Notes: generated by a model not told the origin, from the sequence alone. A stretch of DNA of 64,000 bases from Isoetes taiwanensis (GCA_021234155.1 JAJEKV010000073.1:496213-560212); one strand, 5' to 3'; positions 47,900 to 60,344 are shown, counted from the first letter of the stretch. Numbers and translations are program-made.

Positions 47900-48436
47900 A
47901 GACACTACAGGGTACAAAAGACACATACAACTGATCCTCATCATCTTTCTCCAAGCTAAGGTTGTTCCCATCCGTAAGCATCTTGTGGAGCTCTTGAATC
48001 ATTGGCTCATCGAAATCAATGTCATTGTGAACATATTGCCAGCAGGATTCCTTGTTCTTCAGGCCGTCACAATCTTGTCCTTTCTGATGCGATTGGTAGC
48101 GGAGATCCCCTCAACGGAGTTCACATAGAATCCATGTTTCACCAACTTCGACATACTCTGACCATCAACTAAGAACACTCCTTCTGGGATGTTTGTGGAG
48201 ATTGCTACATACGTGGCAAATTCAGCAATTGCCTCCTGAGTTTTGGTCTGCTCCAAGACTTGCCAAGCTTTCCGAATGCCCTCCACGCTCCAAGAACATT
48301 GGACTGCTGAAAAATATCCTGGTCGCTTATAATAAATGAATGTAATGCCTTCCTCCCTTTCCTCCTCACGTTTAGCCTCTACAATCTTCGATCGCTCGAT
48401 GCAGGCTTCCCTCCTATTGTTGTATCTAGCGAGCAC
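47900..48436 (-). pseudogene. Fic-like gene fragment, N-terminal part
   Basis: Fic proteins transfer AMP or similar groups to target proteins. On the minus strand the frame 48436-48059 holds GFYVNSVEGISATNRIRKD, and a second frame continues with LKNKESCWQYVHNDIDFDEP and MIQELHKMLTDGNN. This order (N-S-x-EG, then a helix, then I-x-ELH-x-L) resembles the region preceding the catalytic motif in Fic proteins. The catalytic HPFxxGN motif is absent. The frame change near 48065 marks it as broken or incompletely spliced. The downstream sequence (CATTCAACAAAACTTGGAC) is shared with the fragment on the other strand. Confidence 0.4.
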
Positions 48437-48553
48437 AAGTACAAGTATTTCGATGTATTGTTGGAAGCTGATAGTTCTGATGATTTAGTACCGCTGGCTT
48501 CTTTCCTCAAGGATGAGATTGACCTGGCGATCACTCATATCTCTAGTTTATGA
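48404..48553 (+). pseudogene. Fic-like gene fragment, C-terminal exon
   Basis: The plus strand from 48404 reads GFPPIVVSSEHKYKYFDVL and continues with EADSSDDLVPLASFLKDEID up to a TGA at 48551. This resembles the end of the Fic domain, where G-[YF]-PPI is followed by a Tyr-rich helix and a DL-x-PL motif. A 3' splice consensus (GATGCAG) directly precedes it. It sits head to head with the N-terminal fragment on the opposite strand, so the parent gene has been cut and one part inverted. Confidence 0.5.
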
Positions 48554-48649
48554 CATATTCAACAAAACTTAGACTTATTCAGATTTAATAGATAGCAATT
48601 CAAGTTATAAGATTATACATATTGTTTAATTCTTCTTGATTGTTAAAAT

Positions 48650-48992
48650 TTTTATAAGTTTTAATTATATAAGTTTATCTTTAAATTAAAACTATAATGG
48701 TTTAAAAAAACCCAAATTGCTTTCTGAACTATTGAATCTATTTAAAATTAAACATTTCAAAAATATAAATGTTTAACTTTCGGTGATTTACCAAATCTAA
48801 AATTTGGCAATCATTATAATTTCTATTTGAAATCTAATGGGTTGATAAGGGATTGACTTAAAAACTAGTATGAGAAATTAAGAATAAAGTTTTAGATTGA
48901 AATTAATAATAAAGTCAATGTTTTAATAATAGCTATTGAACAATTTATTATTGATGAAATAAAATATATGGAAATTATTCAGTAATATTTTT
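48650..48992 (-). repeat. AT-rich dispersed repeat, copy C
   Basis: Reverse complement of 30181-30562 with moderate divergence. The 100 bp before it (48552-48620) match, inverted, 47840-47905, so the Fic fragments are framed by inverted repeats. Confidence 0.75.
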
Positions 48993-49176
48993 TAGCACGT
49001 TTGCACAAACGCAAGTGGACACTTTGAAGCAATTTCAGAGTGTCCACGTTGCTGCCAAATGGGATTTTTGTGCAGGTGGCTGATGTTTCCGTCGTTGGAT
49101 TTAATCTACGGTGATAAAAATTCATGGAAATTCCAGCTTGTTCTTCTTTTCTGTGCGTGGCAGTTTAGCGACTTTC

Positions 49177-49300
49177 GCAAATAGGCTATGGCAAAAAGAG
49201 GATGGATCAGCGGCTATGGAAACAGGTAGAGCGGCTTGGGCAAATAGGCTATGGCAAACAGAGGATGGATCAACGGCCATAGAAATAGGTAAGTTAGAGC
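49177..49300 (+). repeat. 63-bp imperfect tandem duplication
   Basis: GCAAATAGGCTATGGCAAA and GAGGATGGATCA occur twice at a spacing of 63 bp, in the region upstream of the SEC23-like pseudogene. Confidence 0.8.
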
Positions 49301-49746
49301 TATGGAAACAGGCAAATCTATGGTGCTCTTTGATTTTCTTTGAGTTTTTTTAGATGGTGGAAGCACAGCTATGGCGAACAGATATAGGGCTTGGTGGATA
49401 GGACAGAGTTCTGTTTCTTCGTGTTCTCTCTTTCTTTTACAGATTCGGCAGTAGGATGTCCTTTTCTCTGTGCCACGGTAAGCCGATCTGCGTCTTAAAG
49501 CCAAATCCATGGAGCAAGCTGCTATGGAGGCACCGGAATTCCCCTATTTTTGGGATGCTTTTGGAGTTATTGCGCCATCAGCAGCTCAGCTTGAGTAAGA
49601 AGACTCCCGTTTGGAATTGAATTCTTCAAGTAACCCATTGGGAGTTTTTACTCTATTTTATGCTCTTGCAGCTAAGAAAAGGTAACTCTCTAGGCAGATA
49701 TCTTTGTTAAGCATTATGACAGCTTCGACTTCTGAATCACAGAATT

Positions 49747-51185
49747 TTGGTGAGCAACCTAACAATCGAGATCAAGTTCATGCACCCCACCTTCTCAAGT
49801 CCAGCTGCCTGTGTTGGAACCACTTATGGTTTGCATTCACATGTTCATCCCGGTAAAGGCTCTCCCCTGCCTGGAAGGGCTTTTCAGGGCCAAAGATCTA
49901 ACTTGGTCCGGGCAATTTCTAATAATCAATCGTTACAAGATGGTTTCCATGGATTGATGGAGAGACCTATGTCTGAAGGGTCTAGTGAAGCTCCTAAAGA
50001 TGAAGCTAATGCTACAGAAGGTATAAATATTTCTTCATTATCGTTATCAAATGGTTCTTTCGAAGAGTCTGATCTAAGAAAATATGGGTCTTTCCCAGCT
50101 GGGCCAGCCACATTGCCCAGTGTTGCCGCCTTAGACGGTGTCCCTTTGTCTAGGCTTCCTGGGTCTCCATCTTTTTCTTCTCCTTTGAGGCCTTCATTTT
50201 CTCCAGTACAATTGATGCCAACTCCTGCACCTCCAAGTTTTTCTCCACCTCCACGAAATTTTGATGTCCATGGCAAGGAGCACCATTCTCATAAATAACC
50301 ATCAGTCCAGCAAAGGAATATCCAAGAGAAATAACTCTTTTAGAATATTTAGCTGCAGACAGGAAGCAATATCAACATTATGATAGCTGGTCCTCATCGA
50401 CAGCAGCATCCCGTGTGTTGTTTTCTTCCCAGCTGGTAAGATTGGATATCTTGGCTAATTGTTGTTTTGTTGTGTCGTAATAAGGAACATCTTCATTACT
50501 TTTTTCCAATCACTTAAAAATGTGTCTTTGGATGCTAGGTTTTGAGGGAGAAAAAGTTGATGAATATAGCAAGTCTAGGTTTTGGAGCATTGGTCTCAAA
50601 GGGGATTGTCTCCAAGTCCTCCAACAGTTAGACGCAATCCCTTCCAGTGCCAAACTTGTGGTGCATATCCAAATTTATATTGTAGTATTGTTGCAAACTC
50701 AAGCCAACGGAAGTGAATCTTTTATGATACCATCAACTGCAGTGATGGTGAATATAGAGCAGCAAAGACGATCTTCGTAATTGGATAGAGTTTGTTACTT
50801 CCATTGTGGACTATGTTGTTGCTACGACATGGCATCCTGGGTTTGTGCCAGTTGCAGATTCTACCATGGCAACTCCAGTTATCATCGTTATAGACGGCTG
50901 CTTGGATGAGCCTCATTTACAACATTTGCAAAGCTCTTTGAACTCATTCCTTGACTCTTTGCCCCAGTCAACTCATTTAGGTATATTGTTTATGATCTTT
51001 CTGAATCTGGGCTGGCGGCTGACGTTTTGCCAGGTGATGTATCTGCTAACCAGGAGATTTTGAAAATGCTACTCTATGGTACTAGTGTTTACTTGGAAGC
51101 AATTCGATTAAAGTATAGGATTCGAAACATAACAAGCTATGGATTGCCAATTTTAAACCACGTTGTCAGGCGTTCTTCAAATTAG
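49747..51185 (+). pseudogene. SEC23-like (COPII coat family) gene fragment, broken
   Basis: The segment 50304-50435 reads TISPAKEYPREITLLEYLAA and ends ASRVLFSSQL at a GTAAG donor. A 103-bp intron follows, and the next exon (from 50539) reads VLREKKLMNIASLGFGALVS, then the zinc-ribbon part NPFQCQTCGAYPNLYC, then VDYVVATTWHPGFVPVADS and TPVIIVIDGCLDEPHLQHLQ, the start of the Sec23/Sec24 trunk domain, and VYDLSESGLAADVLPGD. This matches the plant SEC23-like subfamily (At4g01810 type) as I remember it. Lesions: frameshift near 50296, frameshift near 50612, TGG-to-TGA nonsense at 50714, frameshift near 50768, and a small deletion near 50982. The upstream Pro/Ser-rich ORF 49747-50298 is compatible with the variable N-terminus. 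The intron is kept, so it is not a retrocopy. The C-terminal half is missing. Confidence 0.82.
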
Positions 51186-52851
51186 GTGAAATAAAGGTTT
51201 GTGAATTCTTCAAGCTTTTCATGATTGGAAGAAAGGTAAAGATTAGATTTTGCCAGTGTCATGAATAGCAATAAGAATGATGTTGCCTTGCTTCTATACC
51301 GTGGGTCGCTTTCCAAGCTAGTGTTAATGTTTTGTCCTGCTGTTGTTGGAATTGGAGTTGCGTTCCTTGCAGTCCTTTAAAATGGGGTGCATTTGCGGAA
51401 GATGAACTCATGCAGCTCTGATTCTTTCAAAACTAGTTTTTGCAGTCATTGCATTATCCTCATAGATTAGTAAGTCTTATCTATTTCTTGAAGTTCTAAG
51501 AGTTGGTCCTTTCTGTTTCAAATGGTAGTTAAAGGGCTAGCATATACTGTAAAAAGTCTTCATAACTTGTACTCCAGCCAATCATTATTACTTGCAATTT
51601 TACATATTTTACATTCACATACTTTGTTATTGGCATAATTTAATAACCGTTTCAATATGCCAGCACTTAACAAGATTAAAGCATCCTTATTTTCCAAAGA
51701 AAATGTTCTTTTTAGATGGCATATGTATGTGGCCCGTATTCCATTTTCATGAATTATGATATTGTGGTCATAAAGTGGCACTAAGAAGTTAGAATCGGCA
51801 AAGTTAATTCAGTTTGATATATTGTATCTGGCAAGTCTTTATCTTTAGCATTTTGTTCTATAGGAGATAATCTTATCAGTAGAACAGGAGATAATCTTAT
51901 CAGTAGAACATGAGATAATCTTATCAGGTTTGTTTTGGTTATGGAATTGTTGTTCAAGGAGGACTTATGGAAAAGGAGATGCATTCTGTTTATATCTAGA
52001 ACCGTGGAAACCTATATGTGACCTGAGTACCTGTACTTATACTGTCAATATTTTGTTAATCTAAGGTGGCAATTTTGCTTTTACAGGCGTTCTTGGTGTG
52101 AACGATCGGGTCGACAAGATCTTTAAAAGATTTAAAGAACATTATGCCGCAGGGGAATCTATCATTGGCATTTTTGGGGATCCTATTCGACAGTGTAAAA
52201 TTTTAAAAGTTGTGGAGCTTGACAATAGCCAAGACCATTGCAACTGTTGTCAATTATAAAAGATGTTGTCTTGACAGTAGCCAAGACCGTTACAAAAATG
52301 CCCAGTGCATGAGGTACAAAACTTTGGACAAAAACTCCCAATGCAAGAGGCACATGGGCAACATTGTAGCAAGGAAAATACCATCCTGGCTAAGCACATG
52401 CATGCTGGTAATAAGCAAAGTGATTTTTCCTCAAGGCTTACTCAACAGAAATACAACATGATGAAGATTTTGACTTTGAACTTGAGGAAAACCAGGCATT
52501 ATTCACTTGGTATGATTTATTACATTGCCTAACCAGAACTTTGAGGTACATTGGCTCTGTAAAGAATGCCCCTACTCTCCAAATGATGAAGGTTACATGT
52601 TATTTAGAACTTTTAACATCATATTACAATACTTGAAGCTGTTTCCTTAATTTATTCATGTTATACATACTTCAGTACATATTGGCATTTAGTTTCACTC
52701 TTAAGCTCTGTACATATTTTAGAAAACCAGAAAATTAGTTAATTTGTTCATTATGTTCCCCTTCTAGCTAAATTCCTGTGCAAAGGAGGTACAAATGGTG
52801 GCAGGTGGTAAACTGAGGTTGACAATGGAAACACCGACTTTCAAAAATATC
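51186..52851. other. Intergenic, possible decayed gene remains
   Basis: AT-rich. A good 3' splice site near 52087 precedes a short coding-like stretch (VNDRVDKIFKRFKEHYAAGE), unassigned; it might be another captured exon. A 25-bp unit with GAGATAATCTTATCAG is repeated three times near 51865-51930. Confidence 0.4.
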
Positions 52852-52879
52852 ATACACTATAACCCCAAAATTTGCTCAA

Positions 52880-53430
52880 CGTGTAGTTTTTTGGTATCTT
52901 TTTTGTAAAAAAACAACACTTAAAAAGCACCCATAGTTTTGTTCCGAAAATGCTAGAAACAACATGTAGTTTTTGGCTAAAAAGTCTATGCATAGAAATT
53001 TGACAGCCTATAAAAAAAATTCAATGCGTTGTTTTTAGGTGTTGTTTTTTTGTTTTTACTAAAAAAATAACGTGTGGTTTTACAAAATATCCACATGTGG
53101 TTTTTAAAACAGTAGTTGTTTTTAAGTGTTGTTTTTACTAAAACAACATGGTGATTTAACAGAATATCCACATGTGGTTTTTAAACTAGTAGTTGTTTTG
53201 AAGTGTTATTTTTGCTAAAAAAGACATGTGGTTTAGCAGAATATCCACGAGTAATTGTTTTCAAGTGTCGTTTTTACTAAATAATATGTAGTTTAACAGA
53301 ATAATCACATGTGGTTTTTTAAAATAGTGGTTTTCAATCAAATGTCGTGCTTCTCAAAAAGACACGTGGTTCTAAAGAATATCCACATGTTTTTTTCAAT
53401 AGTTGTTTTACATGCTTCTTAAATACAGTT
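52880..53430 (+). repeat. Left subterminal repeats of the CACTA element
   Basis: Degenerate ~70-bp units contain ACATGTGGTTTTTAAA, AGTTGTTTT-AAGTG and TTTTTACTAAAACAAC. In CACTA elements such arrays are transposase binding regions. Confidence 0.82.
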
Positions 53431-53851
53431 CTTAAGAAAACTAGTCATTGTTTTTTTATTGTTCTACTCTTGATTAATTCTTTACTTAAATCCATGCTTT
53501 TGGTTTACTTGTGCTTCGCTTATGTTTTAGTATAGCCTTTTGGGAATCGAACCCAAATTGATCCATTCAGGATATGATATTGTAACAATCTTACATTATA
53601 TGCACTACAAATGTAAACAAATTATTTTCCAAAGGCCAGCTAAAAGTTGTTTATCCATCTCGAGCACTCCCAATATGTTTAATACATTAAGAACTTTTCA
53701 TATCTAAGAAAAAAGTTTTTTTAACTCTAGACTATTTCCACCTAGGAAAAATTGTTCTGCTAGACCTAGTTTTACATAACAGACAAAAAGAAAAGGAGCA
53801 AACCTCTGCTCAATCTAGTCACAGAGCGGCCCCAATGCATCAGCCAAGGAG

Positions 53852-54208
53852 CTCCTCTGCTGCAAACAAAGAGAAAAATAGTGCTTCAATGTAAGAAACA
53901 AAGAAAATCAGTGTAAGACTTTAAATTTTCTGAACTAATTCAAACTAAATATCAAGAAGACTACTCTACCCTGGAAGCTCAGAATCAAATATACGGCCAG
54001 AGATGCTAGGTAGCCTCTTCTACAGGCAAGGACCTCCTCTGCTGCAAACAAAGAAAAAAACAGTCCTTCAATGTATGAAACAAAGAAAATCAGTGTAAAA
54101 CTTTAAATTTTCTGACTAGTTCAAACTAAATATCAGCAAGACTACTCTACCTTGGAAGCTCAGAATCAAATATACGCAGAGATGCTAGGTAGCCTCTTTT
54201 ACAGGGCA
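53852..54208 (+). repeat. ~182-bp tandem duplication inside the CACTA element
   Basis: Units 53852-54033 and 54034-54208 share CTCCTCTGCTGCAAACAAAG and AGATGCTAGGTAGCCTCTT with a few differences. Confidence 0.88.
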
Positions 54209-56824
54209 AAGCAATGATCTAAGTGCTGGATGTACAGCTGGTCCAAGCCTTCCATTCTCACTTCAAACAGATCAAGGCAATCTGGATAAGCTGGAAAAAT
54301 AACCAAGGCCGCTAGGAAAAACTGCATTAACTTCATCACTCATGCGTCTCTGTGTTTCTTAACAATCTGCAAAAAAAGTTTAAACCTATCGATAGTAGAA
54401 GCAAGAGGATGGATGGCAGAGATCGAGAATAGTACCGGTAAGTAGATATCATGTGCCGCCCAGCTCCTTGTTCACAAAAAATCAGAAAGGAGCCTCCCAA
54501 TAAGATCTCTGGTTCACGGCAAAAATCAATCACAGATAAAGGAAAGAATAAAAATAATCTTGAAACTCACAAGAACAACAATCAAAGCAATCAAATGTAA
54601 ATCAGAGGAGCCGCAAAGGAGAGGAGGGCCGATGTTGGATCCGCCAAGGAGATGCTGGAGTAGAGTGCCGGAGTTGGATCCGCCAACGAGATGCTGGATC
54701 AGGAAGCCATTGGGGCGGATTTGAAGCCAGGCCGCTGGCGGCTGGAGGCGCAGTTGGAAGAGAATAGGGTTTTCGATCTGATGAATGAATGAAGAATAAA
54801 AAAATAAGGCATGCTTTTCAAATTTATCCCGCCCATTGGGTCGGAGGGCGGGATAATTTGAACTAATTGTAGGCCTATTGTTTATTATGGTTTGAAAATA
54901 GCGGAGAAAACGTGGCCTGGAATTTAAGACGACTGGAAAAAATTATTGATAGGGATTTTATAGGTGGGAAATATTTTGACTTGTCTAGAATTTCTAGAAG
55001 TGGGTAACTTTATTGGGCCAAACCCCCCATTTTAGAACCATAGCCTCAATTTCCTTCTCAAATTTCATTTTGTTATTCAAAACTTTGTCACTCGTGATAT
55101 GTATGGTTAGTGGCATTGCATAATTTTGTTAGTCAGAATTTTCAATGCACTTCAATGCTACATGCTTTGAGTTTTGGATATACTTATACCTAGACTTTAG
55201 GTGCTTAGGGTGCATCCCCATTAGGCCGTTATCCCGGCCCGACTTTGCCACATGGCAAACCCAGCCAGAAAATTAGCATTCCCATTATCTTCAATGCATC
55301 GGAGTTGTGATGTTCGGTCCAGAAAATCCAGCTCTTTCCTTATGGAGATGCACCCTTATAGTACTTGACTTATAGTACTCAAAGGAAACGAATTAGGATA
55401 CTGCCAAATCCCAAGGGCCTTTGTGGACTTTTCAAAAAAAAATCAAGGCAAATGCAACTACTATGAGAAATAGTTGTAAAACGTGACGTGTGCCAATGAG
55501 TTGCCAAATTATGGTGATGACATGGCAAAACTGGCATGATGATTCGGCAAAATATCATTTTGCAATTTCTACAAGGTACGTGGAAAAATAGAAAGTTGAC
55601 ATGAAATATGATGATGTGGCACTCCAAGTAGGTGACATGTCATGCCAACTAAGCAAGGCCAACGAAGAATGAAGTACATCCTTGGTCATTCATGGGGTGG
55701 TATGGCAATGATTGGGCGACATGGTAACATATAGATGATATGGACATGATGATTAAGCATCTTTACAAGAAATAGGACAAGTTTTAAAGCTTCATAAAGA
55801 AATTAACAAGGGAATTTAGGGGCAATAAGAAAAACTTACTTATGCCACTAAAAACAAAAGCCTTTTTCAAAAAATTGGTCAAGTCATTTTCTATCTAAAG
55901 TGCATAAAATGCTTAGTCATTATGTGACATGCCACACCATCGAAAGAAATGCCATGTCATCATGGAGAAATATGCTTTCTTTAAAAAGTTGCCAAATTAT
56001 CTATGCACATTTTCATTTTTCTACCCTTTCATATTTTGCCACCTCATCAGTCATCTTTGCCACCTCACCATACTCATGCCATGTCAATGGCATCTGTCAT
56101 AATTTTTGCATGTCAACTTGGAACATGTTCCATGTGAAAGATCACTCTTGAACAAATTGGGTTGTTAACCCCTATGTGAATGGCTTTAATGGGCCTATTA
56201 ACGCCCCGTCACATTCTACTCATCAACAACCGTATATGCTAACTTTATATCCAAGCCATCCAAAGCGTACACTTGCTTGAAACAACCTTCTTTGTTGCTA
56301 TTGTTCAGTCACCATGGTTGAATTACATTCCATTTAAATACCTAATTTTCCATGCTTAGATTCTAAGGCAAGGTCTATTTATTTCCAAAATATACCTTTG
56401 CTTCAAATCACATTCGGACTATGGTTCAATTAAGTTTATAAGTTGGATTTTGATTTATCGTCCAAAAGACAAACCAAATCAGACTATCGGCAATATACCA
56501 AGAAGACATCATTCTTCTCCTCAAGGAAAAAGTTCGTTATAATCAGAATGACCACAAAGTTCATTGAATAACCATTGAAACATTCTTTACAAAGTCAGGT
56601 CGATGTTCTAAGTTTGTTGGAAGAACCAATTCATAGTTCTGGAGTGCGAAAGTTGCATGTCCGTTGCCAGGGCCATAGGGAGAGGACATTTGAGACAAAT
56701 AGCTTCCAAAAGGTTTTAAGGGTCCATCTTCTGGCGTCAACACGATCCCTTTACAAACATGACACTCTGCAAGATCTTGGTTGAATCTGACTAGGATATG
56801 GTCTCCGAAACGTAAAGCCTGTGT
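54209..56824. other. CACTA interior without recognised gene
   Basis: The stretch around 54600-54770 is GC-rich with a repeated GTTGGATCCGCCAA. The stretch 55480-56120 is rich in TGCCA and TGGCA words (ACATGGCAAA, GCCATGTCATC). The minus ORF 56869-56561 has a coding-like section (ALRFGDHILVRFNQDLAEC) resembling the basic C-terminal region of a retroelement integrase, but I cannot assign it. Confidence 0.4.
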
Positions 56825-57410
56825 GTTGCATGTTTGAGCCATCTTGGCATGTTTGAGCCTAGGTGGCACGTTGGAGCCGAGGTGGCATTTTGAGCCACCT
56901 TGGCATGTTGGAGCCTAGGTATGTTGGAGCCCACTGGCATGTTTGAGCCACCTTGGCATGTTAGAGCCTACGTGGCATGTTTGAGCCACCTTGGCATGTT
57001 TGAGCCTAGGTGGCATGATGGAGCCTACGTGGCATGTTTGAGCCACCTTGGCATGTTTGAGCCTAGGTGGCATGTTAGAGCCTGCGTGGCATGTTTGAGC
57101 CACCTTGGCATGTTGGAGCCTAAGTGGCATGCTTGAGCCATTGTGGCAAGTTGGAGCCCAGGTGGCATGTTTGAGCCACCTTGGCATGATGGAGCCTAGG
57201 TGGCATGTTGGAGTCCACATGGCATGGTTGAGCCGCCTTGGCATGTTGGAGCCTAGGCGGCATGTTGGAGCCGAGGTGGCATGTTCCGGAGCCTTCGTGG
57301 CATGTTCGAGCTACCTTGGCATGTTTGAGCCACCTTGGCACGTTGGAGGCAAGGTGGCATCTTGGAATGCGCGTGGCATGTTTGAGCCACCTTGGCATGT
57401 TGACTTTGGC
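56825..57410 (+). repeat. 19-bp minisatellite, about 31 copies
   Basis: The unit is TGGCATGTTNGAGCCNNNN. The last four bases alternate mainly between ACCT and TAGG or TACG, giving a 38-bp higher-order dimer. Because 19 is not a multiple of three and stops are rare in the unit, ORFs appear on both strands and in several frames; these are not genes. Confidence 0.93.
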
Positions 57411-57839
57411 TAACTTTGGTCTCGACAAATGGCAACGGGGTATGAAAGGAGAGAAAATGATATATAAAGAGATGATTTTTTTGGGTGGAATGGTAGTAAA
57501 GCCTTGGGAAATCATGCCTTAAGAAGTAACATCATGGCTCATGCGAAGTACCATTGAAATTCGAGTGGTCTTCCAAACTTTAACTTTGGTGCCTTCAACC
57601 TTTGACTTCAAGTGTTCAAGATGCTTAGGTAATCGAATATTCTTCAAGAAATGCCTATATGATGCCAAACCAGTGATGGATGTATTCAAATTTCACGCTC
57701 TACAAGCTCTCACACATACATGTATGAAGTCAAATGCTAGTGAAGTGTGTTAAGCATGCGTATAACTCTTGTATGCTGCCATTTTGTGGCAGTAATGACA
57801 TGTGGACAACTTGATCATACATGGATTCTTAGAAAACCA

Positions 57840-58110
57840 TAAAAAACCACACCTCAAAAAAACACTACCTTAAAAAACACCACCTTGGAAAAAACATCTC
57901 TTCAAAAAACTATACAGCTTGAGAAAACAACACATCCTTAAAAAAGATACTACGCCTGCTTAAGAAACCACACATTCTTAAAAAAAAAAAACTATGGCTC
58001 CTTAAAAAAAACTACAACATATCCTTGAAAAACCACACATCCATATAACTACGTGTAGGTTTATTTCAAATCTTCAAAAAAACAACATGTATTGCGTTTT
58101 TACTGTTGTT
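57840..58110 (-). repeat. Right subterminal repeats of the CACTA element
   Basis: Short A-rich units with AAAAACCACACATCCTTA, in the inverse orientation to the left array (which has TGTGGTTTTT). Confidence 0.78.
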
Positions 58111-58146
58111 TTCAGCTGTGGACCAAATGTTGGGGTTGTAGTGATA

Positions 58147-58874
58147 GCTTGAGTCCGCAGAGGATCTCAGCACAGTCTTTGGGACAATCTAGTGAATATG
58201 TGGATGCAAGGGATTATTAGCATGATTATACAGATCTCGTATCAAGGTCTTGGCCATGCACGGAAACTAAAAAGTTATGGTGAAGAGAGTGAAGATTGAT
58301 GCAACATCCACCCATGATGGATGATGGAGATTGAAGAAAGTATTAGATGATTTTAAAGATGAAAAGACTGTTGCGAGCAGAAACATTGGTCCCAGTTCGA
58401 ATGTATGCAAATTTTTCTTCTGTCTCTTAGGTCATGCAATTTTTCTTCTGTCTCTTAGGTCATGCAAAGTTGTCTGACGTTTAGTTTATTCTGCAGCTTG
58501 CAAAAGGTCCATACATAATATAAGAAAGAGTTCATAACCAGTCACATATAACTCAGTTGTGTGAAAAAACTAGTTTCTATACAACACATTTTCATGTTTT
58601 TGGAGTGAAGTTATATTTATATACATGATTTCTGTGGTCCACAAATGCTATCTTGTAGTGAACTATAGACACATCAAGAAATTTGAAAAGTTGAAAAGTT
58701 TTCACTTGGATTAAGCATCTGAGTGACAACCACTGTTGTCAATGTTTTGCAAAAAAGGAACTATCTAATGCCCTAATTCGACTTCAATTTTATATTCCAA
58801 AACACCACCCACATCATATCCTACAATTTGCTATGCAAAGTAATCAAACGTGCTTTTGACTAGTTTTTTCTTAT
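58147..58874. other. Intergenic, 28-bp duplication
   Basis: ATTTTTCTTCTGTCTCTTAG is repeated at 58409 and 58437. No recognised gene. Confidence 0.45.
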
Positions 58875-59415
58875 TAAGATATAAACAATCTTAGATGTAA
58901 ATTTAGTTTTAAATAGATTAAAGTGAACATTTAAAGAAAGCAATTTTATACTATAGTAACCATCATAACTTTTGATCAAATGGTGAATTTAACAGTTTAT
59001 TAAAATAAAAAAGTTAAAGCATACATATAGTCTTATCATGACATCTTTGAAGTATATCTACTAGATTTAAATAAGTCGAAATTTTATTAAATATGTCATG
59101 TTTAGATGATAACTGAAATGTCTACCTGATACCATATGAATACCTGATCTTCTGAGATGATGTCTTTAAACCATTGTGTTTCTCTATTTGGCAAGTTTCC
59201 TGGCTACATAATTAATTTGGACTGTCCATGACATTTTCAATGCATGGCCGCTATGTTGGCACTTGAAATCCAGCAGGATCTTTGCAGCCTGATACAACTG
59301 CTAATATTGTCATATGTGAAAAATGTTGAGATCTAAAAGCACTATCTGAGAAAATATTGATAAACAATGTTCGTCTTGTGCTGCTAGAGTTGCAGCATAT
59401 ACTCAAAATACAAGT
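58875..59415 (-). repeat. AT-rich dispersed repeat, copy B
   Basis: Reverse complement of 29575-30145, with one copy of the 17-bp unit that is duplicated in copy A. It probably lies within the Helitron that ends at 59981. Confidence 0.82.
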
Positions 59416-59981
59416 AAAGTATGATGCCTATTTATGCGAATAAGAACCTTATATCTTGCATGTTCATGCATTGATAAAATAGCAGACAAGGAATCTTTAA
59501 ATTCTCTATTGTGACTGAGACAATATGTCTGGTCTACTAATGTACTAAATAGCTGCACCTAAATTATTTTCACATTTGACTACATTAACAAGTGTAAGGC
59601 AACATAGCAAGGCTCCACATATTGCCATTTGCTTTCAATAAGTTTATCCTTTCAAAGTCAAATTACTTCTGATCATGTTGCGTGTTCGTATGCTAAACCA
59701 TTTTCAACCTCAAATGTAGATCAAAAACTTACATGGAAGACCTAACACCATACATGGAGAGACTTCTCTAATAAAGCAATTGGACATAACCTGTCTGGTC
59801 AAAACAATGCAAATATCATTAATGACACTCCCATATTCAAGGTCCATGAATGACCACAAATCCAAAATTGCATATGAAGCATGGTATTCCTTAGATGCTC
59901 TCAGGCTTAAATCCGTTATCTGTATTAGTTTCTGAACTTATACTTAGCAAAACACCCAGCAACGCTGGGCACTTTTTCTAG
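59416..59981 (+). mobile_element. Helitron 3' end in plus orientation
   Basis: A 6-bp hairpin CCCAGC-AAC-GCTGGG (59955-59969) is followed by CACTTTTTCTAG ending at 59981 and a host T. The 5' end was not located; it lies to the left, perhaps beyond copy B. The body 59416-59950 has no ORF of interest. Confidence 0.7.
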
Positions 59982-60344
59982 TGCCATGATAAAATGAATT
60001 TTGCAATGTACACCTACACATGAAAAATAAGTTGTCAATGGGGAATGGTAATATCGTAAAATGCCACATTTGTTGGCTTTATAAACTTTTGATAAATCCT
60101 CCAACATAGAAGAATGGAGATGTATGTACAAATAGATGAAACTTAGATCATCAAGAAGAAGATGTATGCACAAATGTAGTGTATTCTTGATTTATTGTGC
60201 ATGCCTTGTAAAACAAAACCAGGGATATCGTGATATTTGAGAAAATGTGGGCCGTTGTTTCGGATCTCTATGCAGCATGTGATAGATGTCTTAGCCTCTT
60301 CCGACACATTTAGCCTCTCAAGATCGATTATTTGGTAGCGTATA
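59982..60344. other. Intergenic, nothing recognised
   Basis: AT-rich sequence with one short minus ORF. No signal that I can support. Confidence 0.4.

Larger units (their letters stand above)
52855..58143. mobile_element. Non-autonomous CACTA transposon with target duplication
   Basis: The left end CACTATAACCCCAAAATTTG (52855) and the right end, in reverse complement, CACTACAACCCCAACATTTG (58143) form terminal inverted repeats with two mismatches in 20. Both carry the diagnostic CACTA. A 3-bp target duplication ATA flanks it (52852-52854 and 58144-58146). Repetitive subterminal regions are present on both sides, as in this superfamily. No transposase was recognised in the 5.3-kb interior. 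It is therefore non-autonomous. Confidence 0.9.

Noticed and set aside
53540-53620. tRNA gene on the minus strand (B-box-like GGGTTCGATTCCC)
   Set aside because: No A box or cloverleaf upstream at the right distance.
56900-57522. Overlapping ORFs on both strands with repeated MACWSL and LSHLGM phrases
   Set aside because: Products of the 19-bp minisatellite, which lacks stops in most frames.
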